64,000 nucleotides of DNA from Cinclus cinclus (GCF_963662255.1 NC_085050.1:24918631-24982630); one strand, 5' to 3'; numbered from the stretch's first letter, positions 12,509-25,730 are shown. The notes: a model not told the origin generated them from the letters alone. Program-made: numbers and translations.

Positions 12509-15133
12509 ACCACAGCCTTCAAAAACAAGCTCTAATGAATGTCATGCATAGACCTCGATTATGAAAGTGGAAGTTTATCTAATAGCAAGAGGAAAATAGA
12601 CAATTTAAAACCCAAATCTCTTTCAAAGTATGTGTTCTCTAAAGCTTTCAGACAAACATACTCTTTTGATATGCTGCTTCAGCATCACTGAAAATACCCT
12701 CTACATCATGCCATATTGTGCCCTAACTTGATAGTTAAAGTACATAATTTACCAGAGTGAATTAATGCATCTGGTAAATGAATAATCCCATGGATATTGG
12801 AAATCAGAGAAAATGTATTCTCCTATTAAGTGATCAAATTAAGGGCTAAGGACAGCCCTTGAAATGGAAGCAATTTTTGGATTATTGGTTAAAAATCTCA
12901 AACAATATTGATTCCAGGGAAAGTGCCTTCCTAATGAAATCAACAGCTCACATAAAAGGAGCTTACAGGCTAAAATTTGCTATTATTTATTTTGATGAGA
13001 ATGTTCTTCCCCAGAATAAAAACTTTTTTTTTAAACCTTAATCAAATTTTTTTCAAGTGTATGTTTTAACTTATTTTTACAAAGGTTTGATCTCTGTACT
13101 GAGGTGAGATGCTCATACAAGCCATGTTCTTGAAGTGCAAGCTCAGTGAAAGCAATTGCCCTTTTATGAAGGCCACAGTAGTTTTAGACTGTAATTTGAA
13201 TTGCTAAGTAGTGTTCTGTCCATTTCTAAAAAGCATAGAATAGTTTTTAAACTTTTATATCTTAGAAACATTTACCTTATTGCCCTTTGGTGGTATGCTT
13301 CATTATTTTTTTTCTTTAAAGAGAAATCAGAAGGTTAGAGAGAAACATCTGTTATTAACTATTAGGATCCCACTCTCTAGTGAAGTAATTTCCCTTTTCA
13401 GTAGGATGCCAATCCTTACCTTGGACTATAAGCCAGTATCACTGGCTTTTACTAGCAGCATGGCAAGGACATCACCACCCAGCTCTAGCACAGCTCTAGG
13501 TCACACGTGGAGAAACCTCTAAACAAATGGGATGCAACAGTTCCACAGCTGGTACTCCCAGGCCCTGGGCTGAGTAAGCAGAAGAAAGCTGTGGACACAT
13601 GAGAGGTCATGGTTCATGGCTGAACCATAGCTGGTTCAGCTGCCCAGTGGCTGCAGAGACAAGAGGAGGGCAGGGGAGATGGGGCAGGGTTATTCTGCAA
13701 AGCCAGCCATGTGCTGGCTCTTTAAAACTAGAAAACTGAAGCTGTAAGCATTTCTCATGTCCAATTCCAGTGTGTGCAACTGGCCACAGGCTGGAGAGCT
13801 TACATAGATTACTGGAAAAAGAAGTCTCTAACACTTACTAGATCCTCCTTACACATCCTCACAGTTTGCTTCCACAGTAAGTTCCTTCAGAAGAGGATTG
13901 GTCAGAGAGAAGCAAAAGAGAAAGACTGCAGAAGAGAGACAGACAAAAACAAAGACACCACTTACACCAGATATGGAAGCTGGAAAATGTTCCCCATTCA
14001 GTCACTCTTACTCTCTATCACACTTTCATTATATACAGTCCTGGCCTGAGATGTGGACTTCCCTGCCACAGCCCCGGGTAATGACAGCCCTAAGCTGGTT
14101 AGACCATTATGCTAGAATGAATATCCTTTGCCACAGATCTGCATCTTTTTCCACAGTATCTAAGTACCACTGGTTTTTCTTGCTTGGCTTCCTCTCACTG
14201 AAAGTCACTGTTCTCCTCCCCCACATGATGACATACATCTAAACCACAAGATGCTTAATAATAATTAAGAATTACTGCACTCTCAGAAAATACTCAGAAG
14301 CCCCCTGCACTGGCATGCTCCAGCCTCTGAACAAAACTCTTCTCTGCCATGCAAATTCAATACTGTCAGCAATTTTCTAGGGAGGAAATAAAGGAGGTAA
14401 ACTCAAAATCCCCTGAGGGCAAGTCCCCATTCTAGTCCTGGGCAGAAGTCATGCCAAATGCCTTTCTAAAGCCACCACCATTTCATACAACACACAGCCT
14501 AAGAGAACTAAGAAAATACCACATCCTCAACTTCCTCAAAAGAGCTGTTGCTTCAGTGTTGGTACTGAACAGATAGGTCAGATCTCAACAGGTGTACCAC
14601 AAACTAGGTGAGATGCATTTCTTTGAAGAAACCAGTCATGTATACACACACACACACTGAAAAGAGCACGGAAGACTAAATTGAAAAAGAAGGACAAAAG
14701 AGTTAATTTCAAATTTTGCTTTCTATGAATTTGAAGAAAAAGCAAACAAACAATAGACCACTTCACTGAAAATAGTTTTGTTCACAGCTGCTGTGTCAAT
14801 TGTTATTCTTCTTAGGCTCTGAGGGGTAGCTCCAGGAAATCAAACAGGGCCAGAGATAAAACAGGCTAAATCTTTACACAAAGATTATGGAAATGTTCAA
14901 TGCAAACTAAAACAAGGACATATTTTAAAAAAAAAAAATCTGTATTTTTAAAATTACAACAATTTCAAACAGAGAGAATAAACGTAGCTCTGAAATAACC
15001 ACAATCATATCCAACAGCATAAGAATACACAGTAAGAAATAAAGAAACTTATTTGAATGGGATTAGAATTATTTCACAATATTAACCCATAGCAACATGC
15101 AGATGACTTTTTCTGTCAATAATCAGAACTTAC

Positions 15134-15201
15134 CATATTGATTGGGTCAACTGGACCAATGCTGTTAACGTAGACATCTGTTTCAATTACCGTAGTTCTC
15201 A
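15134..15201 (-). CDS. GABRG1: GABRG1 coding exon 3
   Basis: Minus-strand exon of 68 nt, the size I recall for the third coding exon in GABA-A receptor subunit genes. The acceptor is ...TTTTGTTTAG (AG at 15203-15202) and the donor is ATG|GTAAGT (GT at 15133-15132). With the single base carried from exon 2 it encodes residues 81-103, beginning VRTTVIETDVYVNSIGP and ending VDPINM. This is the first beta-strand region of the extracellular domain. The wording VDPIN, rather than the VNAIN expected for gamma-2, again points to gamma-1. It ends in phase 0 after Met103. The next exon should begin with a Glu-Tyr-Thr codon series and carry the IFAQTW motif; it was not found to the left in this window, so the gene continues beyond position 1. 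The exon is too short to stand out as an open frame. Confidence 0.95.
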
Positions 15202-18200
15202 CTAAACAAAACAGTAACCATAATAATTACATATTTAATTAACTCTGTGCATTGTTAGTGCAATTTAATTTATGTAACTAAAAAAAACAGCATATCTGGT
15301 ATTCCTTTATTAGATTCAGCATAATTAAATTTCTGGTTTATTCATTTTGTGAAGGAACATGTATGACTTGGCTCTCTTATTTCATGTGACTTTTTAGAAT
15401 TATCAACTTGAACTTTTTAGTTCATAATGCAGTCTTCACCTGTGCTTTTTGATCATATATAAGACAGATTTAAAAGGTAAAGGAAGGGGACAAAAATGAA
15501 ACAAAAAACCCCCTAAAACTCTCTTGCAACATAAAAATGCAATCCTAAACAGAAAACAAGTTTAGAGCATTTTTTTTAAATACACAAACCATGAGGTCTG
15601 GGTCAAATGTGTTTATCAGCTGCAATGAATCAATACGAAGTGCCTTCTATCAGTTTCTACTGAGAATGTGTAACAGATACAAAAACTTTTCAGCACAGGT
15701 TTCTTCAATTCATGAAGATATAGCACACCTAGGAATTACTAATGTTCTTTCATCAGCTTGATTAATACACTGGTTAAAATGCCAAATTGAAAGTTCCTCA
15801 ATGAAAGTAATTTAAAAGTTAAATAATACCAAATTTACTTCTCTTTTAAAACAGGGAAAACACTGCCACTGTGTAGACAAAAGACCAAAAACTTTAAAAA
15901 ATATATTCCATTAGAGAACATACTCTTTGTGCATTTACTGAAGGATGCAAAGTCCAAGAGTGTCCATGAAAGGGACACCTAAAGAATAGGAAGGTCTGAC
16001 AGATCTTTTTTTTTTTTCTCCTAACTGGTTTATACAGAAAAAAAAGGCACAAATGAAAGAGGAGAGGAAGCATTTTAATTTCTTCATATTATCAAGCATT
16101 TTCTTCTAGCTTGTGCTGGAGAACCAGAATGTGGACAGAAGAGGATATATGTCCTTATACCCAATGGAATGAAGAGGGATAATAATAATAATGATGATAG
16201 AGCTCTGCTGGTGCTTTTATGATATGACACAATAAAATAAGCATCTCTTTCAGTCTGCAGATAAAAAATGGGAAGCTACAAACAGAAAGGCATTTTGATT
16301 TCATAGGAGAGGGACCCTAAGTCATCAGATTTATTTTTTTTTGTACGGCAAAACTTCAGAGACTGCCCAAGTGTTTAACAACAAACCTAAAATCTTAAGT
16401 AAGAAGATTTTTCAAATTTCAGAAAATTTGAAGAGATATACAGAAATAAAGACTGTACACTGACATCCTTGCCTGCTACAATGACAGGCAAGATGCATTT
16501 CCTAAATATCCCAAGATACCTTTCCCTGCCAAGCTCACGTGGGAGGAAATTCTCCATGATTCCAAATCTGGTTAAAGGTGTGAACCTAAGCCTGACAGGA
16601 AGACACACTAGTGAGGCTGCACAAAGTATTTTCTGGATGACAACAGAGCACAGAGTCACTTGATCACCCTCCTGTCCCCAGCATGCTTCACAGAAAGTTT
16701 AAACAGATTCTGAAAACCAATTTATTTCCTGGGGGAAAAAATAAGTACTTCCTGCAATGATCCTTATGGATCCCTTCAAACACAAAATATTCTGTAATTC
16801 TGTTATTCATTGATCCTGAGCTGCAAATGTTTCCAATTTCTAAAGAGCTCACAAAGGAAGGGAGACAGCACAAGAACTCATATACACAGACTGAAATATC
16901 AGAGTTAGAAAAAAGTTGATAATGTGTGTATATAGTCATATGTATAATGTAATCCTTTTAACATACATCACATTCTGCAAACAGATGTCCTCTTCCTTTA
17001 ATTTGAAATCCTATTTATTTTTATAACATCAGCCCCGCTGCTAGACCAGAATACAAGAAGATGGATTAAAATATATCTTGCCTTATTCCTCAAACAATGT
17101 TGTATGCTTCAAGAAGAATCTCTTACCTTGAAATAAAACTCACAGGATTCTTCCCCCTCCACCACATTTTCACCCCTCTCAAATCCAGTTCTACTGAAGG
17201 AGCTAAATACTCTGCAGATGCAGCCACTCCCTTTCCAACAGCCTTTGTGTCACCTGCCAGCATTACTACAAAAATGACTTGGTAAAATCATTCAAAATAT
17301 CATTATTCTTGATCAAAACTTTCTTATGGGACCACACTAGAGATATCCCAGACACTGACATCCCTTATTAACAACTAAATTTTGAGCTGTCAGTGACACA
17401 GTTTTTAATGGGGGCTGTGTCAATTTTAAGAAATTCCAACTTGCATCATGCAGTACTTCATTGGCCACAAGGGCTTTCCTGTAGTGAGACACTTAGTTCG
17501 TTTTGCCTCTTCCATACTGCTCGGAGTGAGATTATTAGGGATATTAAGAGACAGTGAACAGTTTGAAAGTCTGCCTCTGTTGAAATTATTTTAATTGATA
17601 TAAACACTCCAGAGAAAGAAACCTAATTCAAGAGGACTGGAAGAAGCCATTTTGTTACCTTAGTTCTTCTGTATGGTACAGAGAAATGTACTTCTGAATT
17701 AGAAGGATTAATTGATATTTCTAGTATCAATTGAAGTATAAGTGATAAGAATTCATGAAAATGACAAATGTTGGAGGAAAATAGCTTCCTGATTCTTTGA
17801 GAAGAACAAATTGTGAAGATTTTGCTAGCCTGACTGCTTTTTATTTTACTTTAAAACTTGGCATCAGCCCTGAAAACACCAAAAGGAAGAAGGCTATTTA
17901 ACACATCCTGCATCAAGTGCAGAACGCCAGTGTTCTAAACAAGGAGAGAAAGGGTTTGAACACTTTAAATATTTACACTGAAAGACATTATGATGCAGGC
18001 TAGAATAAAGCAAGAAGGCGAAAGGGCAACAGAGTGCATATTCAAGAGGGAAAGGGAGACAGAGAAAGAAGAGCACAAAGGAGCAAATGACCACAAGGTC
18101 ACAGGTAACCTGTTTGCTAAGCCAAATCTAGAGAGATATCCTCACTTTCTGATTTCCTACTTTGACTCTTTTTTTCACTAGACTAAACTTCTGGTTTTAG

Positions 18201-19185
18201 AAATTTTGAAAAAGGTTTATTCTTGATAGGATAAGTCATAGAGATAAAAATCTACCTCAGTCATTGACAAATTATTTTATTCATTTCCCCTGACATTCAA
18301 AGTGCCTGGTTTTTAGCCTCTATTTTTGCAGGCTCAATCTTCAGCTTTTGATATTTGATATATCTCTTCTTGCTACACTTAAGAGCTCTTCTTATAAGCT
18401 ATTCTCATTCTATAAACACCTAGCTCCTGGCAGAAATAATTATCATTCTTGTAAAAGTCCAGAACAATGCACTTTTTATTGCTTAATACTGCTATTTTCA
18501 TTCCTCCAATCCATTACTTCACTACATTAACCAAGAGCATGGTAATCCTTCTAAATTCACTAACCAGTCCCCATAGTTCACCACAATTCCCTCATTTCCT
18601 AATGAAAGTCTAAGTCACATCACCTTTGCTTTTAATTAGTACTTATTATGATCCTTAACTTTAACTTAGACCACTTTTGTAACTTCATCCAGGCTTATTT
18701 TCTTTGAGCATGTTTTCTATAAGTGCTCATTACTTGCCTAAAGAAGCTTCCCCTATAGCGATAAAGCAGTTATTCAGCAAATAAATTAGGTGACTACCAC
18801 ATGCAGAAATAACAGAATCCTTCAGGATGTAAGAGCTTTCAATGGAATAATATAATTCTCACAATGACCTATCTAAGATTATTACTTGCATGACTATTTA
18901 TATTGAAAATTCAGCCTAGTGTTTACAGCAGGCTGCCAGATCAACCTTTGAAGTATTTTTTACAAGAGATTTTGATGAAAGCAGAGCCCTGTTCTCCAAA
19001 TTTTTTACTCTTCCATTTTAAAGAAATCCATCTTTGGCAGATACTCCTATCCCACCACTTTTATTATTTCCATGATTTTCTATGCAGTGCACACATCCAA
19101 CACCTTCAACATTCCCTGAATATGTGTTTCTATATCTTGCTCTTGTATTTTGAAATTCTTCAATTCTTGGAAGATATTCTTAAAA

Positions 19186-19190
<5 letters not shown>

Positions 19191-19220
<30 letters not shown>
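19191..19220 (+). repeat. (CT)15 microsatellite
   Basis: Fifteen perfect CT units in GABRG1 intron 2, GA on the sense strand. Likely polymorphic. Confidence 0.97.
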
Positions 19221-19224
<4 letters not shown>

Positions 19225-19428
19225 TTCCTTGATATTCTCCTACTTGTTTTGCTGCCTGAAATAAAACTCAAAACCTTTCCAAACAGTGTTAATATGATAA
19301 TGTAAAAAAAAGTCTTTAATGGAAAGCTTTCACAGTGGCACAATATAGCAATATGCACACATGATACAGTATATTACAATTTTTATAAGGCTATTTAACA
19401 GTATATCTAGTATATCTAACAAATATTG

Positions 19429-19450
19429 TCCATTTTTTTAAAAAAATGGA
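19429..19450. repeat. 22-bp perfect palindrome
   Basis: TCCA, seven T, seven A, TGGA: a perfect palindrome without a loop. It is part of the intron 2 cluster of unusual sequences. Confidence 0.9.
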
Positions 19451-19507
19451 TAGGTTATTTAGGTAATTTCCCCTGGCTTCTGCCCCATTGGAGTGCCCCC
19501 TCCCACT

Positions 19508-19520
19508 CCCCCCCCCCCCC
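19508..19520 (+). repeat. C13 mononucleotide run
   Basis: Thirteen consecutive C, G13 on the GABRG1 sense strand, inside a C-rich flank from 19489. It is slippage-prone. Confidence 0.95.
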
Positions 19521-19675
19521 AAAATCTTTTAGCCCTCCACTTTATTGTGTCTACATTGTACTGTACAAAACAAAGTGTCCTCACTAGACTAATAAACATA
19601 ATAAACAGAATTTCAAGAATGTATTAGTAAGAATTTGTTAAACTATGGGAGAGGTCAGGAAAAATACTAGAAGTT

Positions 19676-19709
19676 ATAGTTATATATACATATATATATA
19701 TATAACTAT
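19676..19709. repeat. AT-rich 13-bp inverted repeat
   Basis: ATAGTTATATATA (19676-19688) and TATATATAACTAT (19697-19709) are exact reverse complements around an eight-base loop. It is an AT microsatellite flanked by non-AT bases that also pair. Confidence 0.9.
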
Positions 19710-20286
19710 GTATAAACAGTCTGCAAAGTTACAAATATATGCAAAATATATAAAAATCTAAAAATCTTCAGGCATCAGTTTGAGCTCATTATTTTTCTGC
19801 CTATATCATACTTTCATTGCTGCTACACTATGAGCACCACTTCTACAGAATACCTTCTAACACCTTTATTTTTTGAGAATTAGCACTTCTATTTGAAAGT
19901 CCTGTATTTTCTATGCATTGTTTACATCTCTTAGAACATGACTATTCACATCTGTGCACTTGAGAGATGTAATTATTTACCCATGCCCTGCTTCTTGGGC
20001 AATAACAGCTATCCAAAAACATCCACGAGCAATTATCCTTAAATTCCCACCATTTTTAAAATTTCCATCAGTGATGACTTGCCTTACTCTGTTAATTGAA
20101 AACACACACTAAAGTTGTAGATACGTGATGACTGTTTCCTATTTTTAATTAAATTTTCAGATAGCGCGGTTGTGTTCCACCCATACACACATCACTGCTG
20201 GAAAAAAAGATCTGCACATTGGTAGGATAATATTAATATATCAGTGTCCCTAAGATGAGAGAGGTGAAAAATGAGCATCCAGAATT

Positions 20287-20352
20287 CTTTCCTTTAAAAG
20301 GAAAGTTCAAAAATAATACCTACTTTGATAGTCTAGTCCTAGGCAGGACTAG
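20287..20352. repeat. Two adjacent inverted repeats
   Basis: CTTTCCTTT/AAAAGGAAAG at 20287-20305, and CTAGTCCT/AGGACTAG at 20333-20352 with loop AGGC, lie within 66 nt of each other in intron 2. Confidence 0.8.
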
Positions 20353-22985
20353 AACTAGAGCAGTGTGGTTATAGAATCATGCAGAAAAAAGGTAATGTTA
20401 CAGTGAGAATAATACTTCTGTATTAGTATATCAACACTCCAAGGCTGTATCCGTAATTAAAGGTATTTATACCACAGATAGGAAACTTTATCTGATAGCT
20501 ACTATTACTTCATACTGAATAGAAGAGTGCTAGAGTATTTATGGTCCAAACACCTCAAGCCTACTACATAAATTGAGTTAAAAACTAGTAATATTAATAA
20601 AAATAGCAAAGGGTAGAAGTTAAGTTATTACAAAAACTCATGGATATTTGAATGAGACAAACAGAAAATGACAGAGCGCTTTTCCCCTATTAAATTTCAG
20701 TACTGCCTCCAAAGCTTCAATTTTCATTTGGGTCTACTTTAGCATCTCCCTCAACTAACTACATGTTTAACAATGAAACTCTTATCCCACTTCTGAGTTG
20801 CTGAAATTCTGTGTCAACACCAGGAAGAAAACAAAATTCTGCTCTGGGATTAAAACCCAAAAAGTCCAAGTTCTAAACAAAAACTCTTGCTATTGAAAAT
20901 GAGCTTTGTAATTCAATCATAAAAGTGTTCTGTGGTCTACTAATGGTTTGAAAGATAATGAAAATTCCAGTTCAATAACCTTGTTGTACAAGAACTGACA
21001 TACACGCTGAAGAAAGGAGTCTGACACCAGATTTTATCCACATATTTGAAGGAGATTAAGATGAATAAACTATAGCCTGATTTTGTTTTTCTATCTATCA
21101 AATATCTGCTGCAAGTCCCAAACAAGAATTCAGTGCCTTCACCTGAAGTCAGAAATTTTATCTTATGCTGTCCAAAATTTCTTCCTTATAGCAGAATCAC
21201 ACTTAACATTTGTTCCCCTCAAAACAAAGTGAGTACTCCCAAGCGTTTCCTTTTTTTTTTTTTATTACTCTGGCTGATTATTTAAGAACTTTATGCTCTA
21301 GACTAGTGGATGGAGGCAGGACCCAGATAGCAAAGGTCAGATTGCTACAGAACTTTTGAGAAGACAAAGGGTACATTTATGTGACAGAAGCTAGAACTAA
21401 GTGTCTTCTTTTGGAAACTGATATTTTGAATCCAAAAAGCTGTACATTAAGTTACTCAAAAAAACCACTGAGTTTTGTCCTATATATAACCTTTATAACC
21501 TTTGGGCTATATTCAGGATATAACCCAAAAAATAAAGGCAAGAATTACATCAAAATTTTTCCATGTCTATCTAAATGCATTCAACATGTCAGAAGAAATT
21601 CCTCCTCTGTATTTGCTCCATTTACTTGTAAGTTTTATGGAGAGAGAAGAGAAAACTAATTATCTTTTCTTTCATCCCCACCTACAAGCTAATCATTAGA
21701 AGGAATCCTAGAAGACACAGTTTATTTCCTCATAATCACTTTTCTGTCTGTTGCCTCAAATGGGAAAAGACCAACAGTAAGCTATACATTTGTCATACAC
21801 TGAGAATTTAAGGAAAAACATACTGGAGGACTTTTTGTGTTGTCTAAATGTTTGTGGTAATTCAATTAAATGAACATGAAGAAAAAGACTTAAACCAAAC
21901 TTTAGGAGATCCACATGCTTATATTGTGACAGAGAGAGAATTATTGCCTTTCAACATCTCCAAGATAACAGTCACCAATAAAACAGAACACAGAAGTTTG
22001 GGACAGAAAACAATTTATCAGAAGCTTTCAAAGGAAAATGCACAGGTTGAGATTGCATCTTTTTTCTTCCCCTACATAAATGAGGCAGGTCTAGATTGTT
22101 GTGCTTTTTAATGTATAAACAGTTTTCAGATTCACATGGAATTCCTTTGGTAGGGAGTGCCAGGTACATCACAAATATTTATGTCCTCCACCTCTTCCTT
22201 CACATTTCAGGAAACAAACTCAGAGAAAATATATTGTTTTTCTTATTTGATCCTGCATGCAAGGGGTAGAGAGTATTTGGCAAGGTTTCATGTACTGCAT
22301 GTTTTCAAAACAAGGTTCTTCCAAATATTTGCACTTAATAGCTATATGCAAATTGATGCTTTGACTATTGAAAGACAAAATTGCCTTCCTACTAGCTGCA
22401 AACATTGATCTATAGCAATGCAGCTTTTCTTCCTATATTCCACTAGTAAAAAAGGGTCCTAAGCTATATTTTTAGACTCTTGAATTTTTTTTCAAAATCT
22501 TAGTTAAGGGAAGAAGACAACTGTGTTGAGTTATACTTGCTCAAAATAGATACAATGCATTTCCTACAGTAAGAAAAAAAATGTACAGGGATAATTATTT
22601 AATGAAGTCCTACAGACTTAAGATCAATTTTTGAAATTACCATGGCTGGTTTATATCTACAATTCTTTCTGACGGAAGATCTTTGTTAAACAAAGTAAAT
22701 TATAATTGCTTTTTAGTGATTTATTACAGATTGCTCACTGCCCCCCAAAACCAGTGCTTTCCGTAAGAAAAAAAGAAAGAAAGATTATAAATAGAATATG
22801 AAGTCTAACATTTCAGAAAAATTTGTTACTAGTTCCAGAAAATGACTGCATTTTATTAATCTTATATTTGTATTGCTATATTGAGTTTTACATACTGCAA
22901 TAAGCACAGTTTTTCCATCTTTGAGAAAATGCACACCATCTCTAGTTCACATTTTCTATTACACTGAATCATTTTATGAGCTTAC

Positions 22986-23134
22986 CCCCAATATCTGGCC
23001 GAAGCTTATTGTCATATCCTTGAAGTAAGGAGTCCAGTATGTGAGTTACATCACCACCATGAATCTTTGGTGCAAGGACCCATGTTTTATTCACCATTAG
23101 ATCTTCATCATCCTCATCATCTGCTTTATCAGCT
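22986..23134 (-). CDS. GABRG1: GABRG1 coding exon 2 (mature N-terminus)
   Basis: Minus-strand exon of 149 nt. The acceptor is ...CACAACATAG (AG at 23136-23135), preceded by a T-rich tract, and the donor is GGGG|GTAAGC (GT at 22985-22984). It encodes residues 31-80 plus one base. These include the acidic run [11 protein letters not shown] (about 33-43), the N-glycosylation sequon NKTW (46-49), WVLAPKIH and the strongly conserved [14 protein letters not shown] (67-80). The acidic run distinguishes gamma-1 from the gamma-2 and gamma-3 paralogues; the DNKLRPDIG motif is common to GABA-A gamma subunits. This segment forms the extracellular N-terminal helix region that precedes the ligand-binding beta-sandwich. 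The entry phase (2) fits exon 1 and the exit phase (1) fits exon 3. The frame stays open upstream of the acceptor into intron 1, so the AG position, not a stop codon, sets the boundary. No frameshift or stop is seen. Confidence 0.95.
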
Positions 23135-24926
23135 CTATGTTGTGTGATTAAAAAAAAAATAAATAAACAACAAAACTGGGAATAACACAAGAGAGTGAAA
23201 CTGAATACACAAGAGTTGGAGAAGAAAGAGCTAAGATATTGAACACAATTTAGAGTAGTTTGTGAAAACACAAATACATTCTGGTGCCAAAAGAAAGAAG
23301 CAGGCCTTTGTTTGCAATACATATATATTTACCAATATCTTGTTTTATTGTGGTGGGGAGTGTAAGTGTTAACAGAGGCATTTACATCTCACCCATATAG
23401 AAAACTCAAGCCATGAGTCAAACCCATAAAAGCAGCAGCAGACATCACCGTACGATCAGTTTTCTCATGCTTTAAAGCAAACGAGTAATTCCTTTCGAGG
23501 AAACGAGACATGCTTTTCTTTTGCAAGGGATGCTGCTAATATTTATAAGAGATGCTTAATCTTCATAATAACATAACTACTGCATGCTACTTAAAAGAGC
23601 ATCAACGGAATGTCCTTCCTAGTAGCCTCTGTTATATGATGTGAAAAAATTAAGACTTTCATACTTATTACACTCCATTCACATTTTAAGCAAGCAAACA
23701 TTACATCCATGTGGTACAACTAAGCATTAACAGAAGCATAAGCTGCAGACATATGTCAATTATGTACCTGTATGCATACATGATATAGCTAACTGAAAGG
23801 AATGGTACACCATTTTCAGACCATTTGTTAGCTACCTATTTTATCAAGATGAAAAAATTGTAATAGAGAAATAATTACACATTCATTACCCATCTTTTAA
23901 TTAGATAAGCAGCAATAGATACCTAATCCCTAGATACTTTTAAAAATTGCAATACCTTCATTGCATCTGCAACTTCACTCAGATATCACCAAAAGGTCAA
24001 AGAATGCTTGAAAGTAGTTTTTTTTCATTTCAATAAAATGAGTATGGACTTCAGTATTCCTCTATATGCAATCTATATTACTCATCCAGTTTATTTCAAA
24101 GCAGTGCTATAGGCTTGCGGTCAAGCAAAGTGCATGAGACTGACAGCAGTAACTAGCAACCACACAACCCACCTTCACAAATGGGCATGGCTTGCAATTA
24201 CAGAAAATATGCAAGCCCTATAAATCAGATCCAATGTTAACACAAGTACAATATTCCAGTAAAAGAAAAGAATGAAATTACTATCCTTGTGCCAATTCAT
24301 ATTGTACACCAAAATTAAAAATGTTACTGCTTTATTAAAGGCTTCTAAATTAGACATATGCTGCACTCAAAACTAAATTTTCAGCAAATTTACTACAGGA
24401 AAGAAGACCACCTTCCATGTGGCATGTTCCATGTGAAGAAAGGACAGAAGAAGTCAGGAAAGGACAGAGGAAGAGGAGGCATGCCTGCCTTTTATTGCAG
24501 ACCTTTGTGGGAATGCCTCAAACCAGCCTGTAATAGAAAGGCCTTGCATCACCTCTTGGATAACACTAGCAAATCTCTGAAAATCAAAACTGTCATGGCT
24601 GTGGAAACTCTCAGTGGTTTTGGCATGCCTGCTTAATTTGGGAAGTACAACAGAAACCCTGCCGCAGCTCAGTAGGTTCCCAGAGGATGAACAAAAGGCA
24701 CTGTTCGGATATCAGAGCTTTCATACCTAGCTTGCTGCAAACAAGTTGAAAGAGTCTATTATAGCAGAAAGTAATATGCAGTCTAAATACGAGGCTCGCT
24801 GACAGCTTCCTTGTAACAGCCTGAAAAGTGCTTTCATTCTTTTAAATTGAAATGTACCATAAAATACTTAATCTTTACTGCACTACATAGACATTAGAGA
24901 AATGTCAGATATTAAATATTTAACAT

Positions 24927-24956
24927 TTCCCATTAGCAGGATCCCGCTAATGGGAA
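24927..24956. repeat. Perfect 11-bp hairpin
   Basis: TTCCCATTAGC (24927-24937) and GCTAATGGGAA (24946-24956) are exact reverse complements, with the loop AGGATCCC. It lies in intron 1. It is too short for a microRNA precursor. Confidence 0.9.
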
Positions 24957-25595
24957 CACTAAAACTAGGAAGCTAAGTTTTGTAAATGCCCACTCTTTTT
25001 TTCCCTCCCAGCTACTTATTGCCATCTTTTTCATGTTTTGTTGCCACACAGCTTTTTTTTTTATTATTATTATATCTATTTATGGTCTGCTTGCACCTTT
25101 TGCATCTAATTACTTCATAAATTAGCTGACAGTTGCTCAGAGTGCAGAGGCAATCCCAGCCTTTTCCCAGAGGCATTAAGATGATGAGGAGTTAAAAGTT
25201 AATTTATAAGAAGTAGCTCTCTAAGGAAAGAGACATAACTACCACAAAACTGACCTCCTTCTTTTTGTCTTCCATCCTATAAAAAGTAGAAAGAACAGTG
25301 AAATTAACAGAGTTCCCAAAGATCCAGATTGTCTGGATCAGCCCAGTTATTTGCAGAGAATTTGAAGTGATTATGACACTATTTTGTTCTGCTTTAATGT
25401 TTTTTTCCACAATGCTATTGAAACAGCAGTGATTTAGACAAAATGGAAAGTACAAGAGGTGATGCCAGGACCACCTAAACCAAATAAGAGTAACAACCAC
25501 AACACCTCAACTCACAGTCACTTGAATATCCTGACATTTTAGAGAGTACTTAATTTCATTTAGAGATTCACAGGACAAATCACGTCAGAAAGAGA

Positions 25596-25730
25596 TTCAT
25601 GAGAGGTCTCTCTAGTCCAGCCTCCTGTCCAAAGCAGGTTGCCCATGGCTTGATCAGGTTGGTTATTGAAGACATCCAAAAAATGGAAGCTGCAAAATCT
25701 CTCTGAGCAACCTGATCTCCACTTGGCTCT
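25596..25730 (-). mobile_element. CR1 LINE 3' fragment
   Basis: Short, diverged CR1 3' region in minus orientation. The plus strand shows the order 'gaggtctctctagtccagcc', 'tcctgtccaaagcagg', 'gcccatggcttgatcagg', 'gaagacatccaaaa' and 'ctctctgagcaacctg', which follows the CR1 3' UTR consensus. There is no coding capacity. It lies in intron 1. The edges are approximate. Confidence 0.8.

Larger units (their letters stand above)
1..15133 (-). other. GABRG1: GABRG1 intron 3 (partial)
   Basis: The 5' splice site of this intron is at 15133-15132, and the intron continues past the left edge. I looked on the minus strand for exon 4 motifs (IFAQTW, WITTPNR, IWNDGRVLYTLR) by eye and found none. The content is AT-rich unique DNA with a CR1 fragment at 11.0-12.3 kb and simple sequences at 1.27, 2.55, 4.4 and 12.5 kb. 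There is also a GC-richer block at about 5.38-5.83 kb, and another at 13.43-13.86 kb, that I could not assign. No other gene is supported. Confidence 0.8.
15202..22985 (-). other. GABRG1: GABRG1 intron 2
   Basis: A 7,784-nt intron between exons 2 and 3, with a phase 1 junction. It is mostly AT-rich unique sequence. The notable part is 19.19-20.35 kb, where a CT microsatellite, a 13-base C run, an AT palindrome and several perfect inverted repeats cluster. No coding frame of interest and no recognisable LINE copy was seen. Confidence 0.9.

Noticed and set aside
1..15133. GABRG1 exon 4
   Set aside because: Searched by eye on the minus strand for IFAQTW, WITTPNR and IWNDGRVLYTLR coding patterns; none found. 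It probably lies left of the window.
19080..19358. Frames with alternating Ser-Leu or Arg-Glu residues
   Set aside because: Caused by the (CT)15 microsatellite.
24927..24956. microRNA precursor
   Set aside because: The stem is only 11 bp with no extended pairing on either side.
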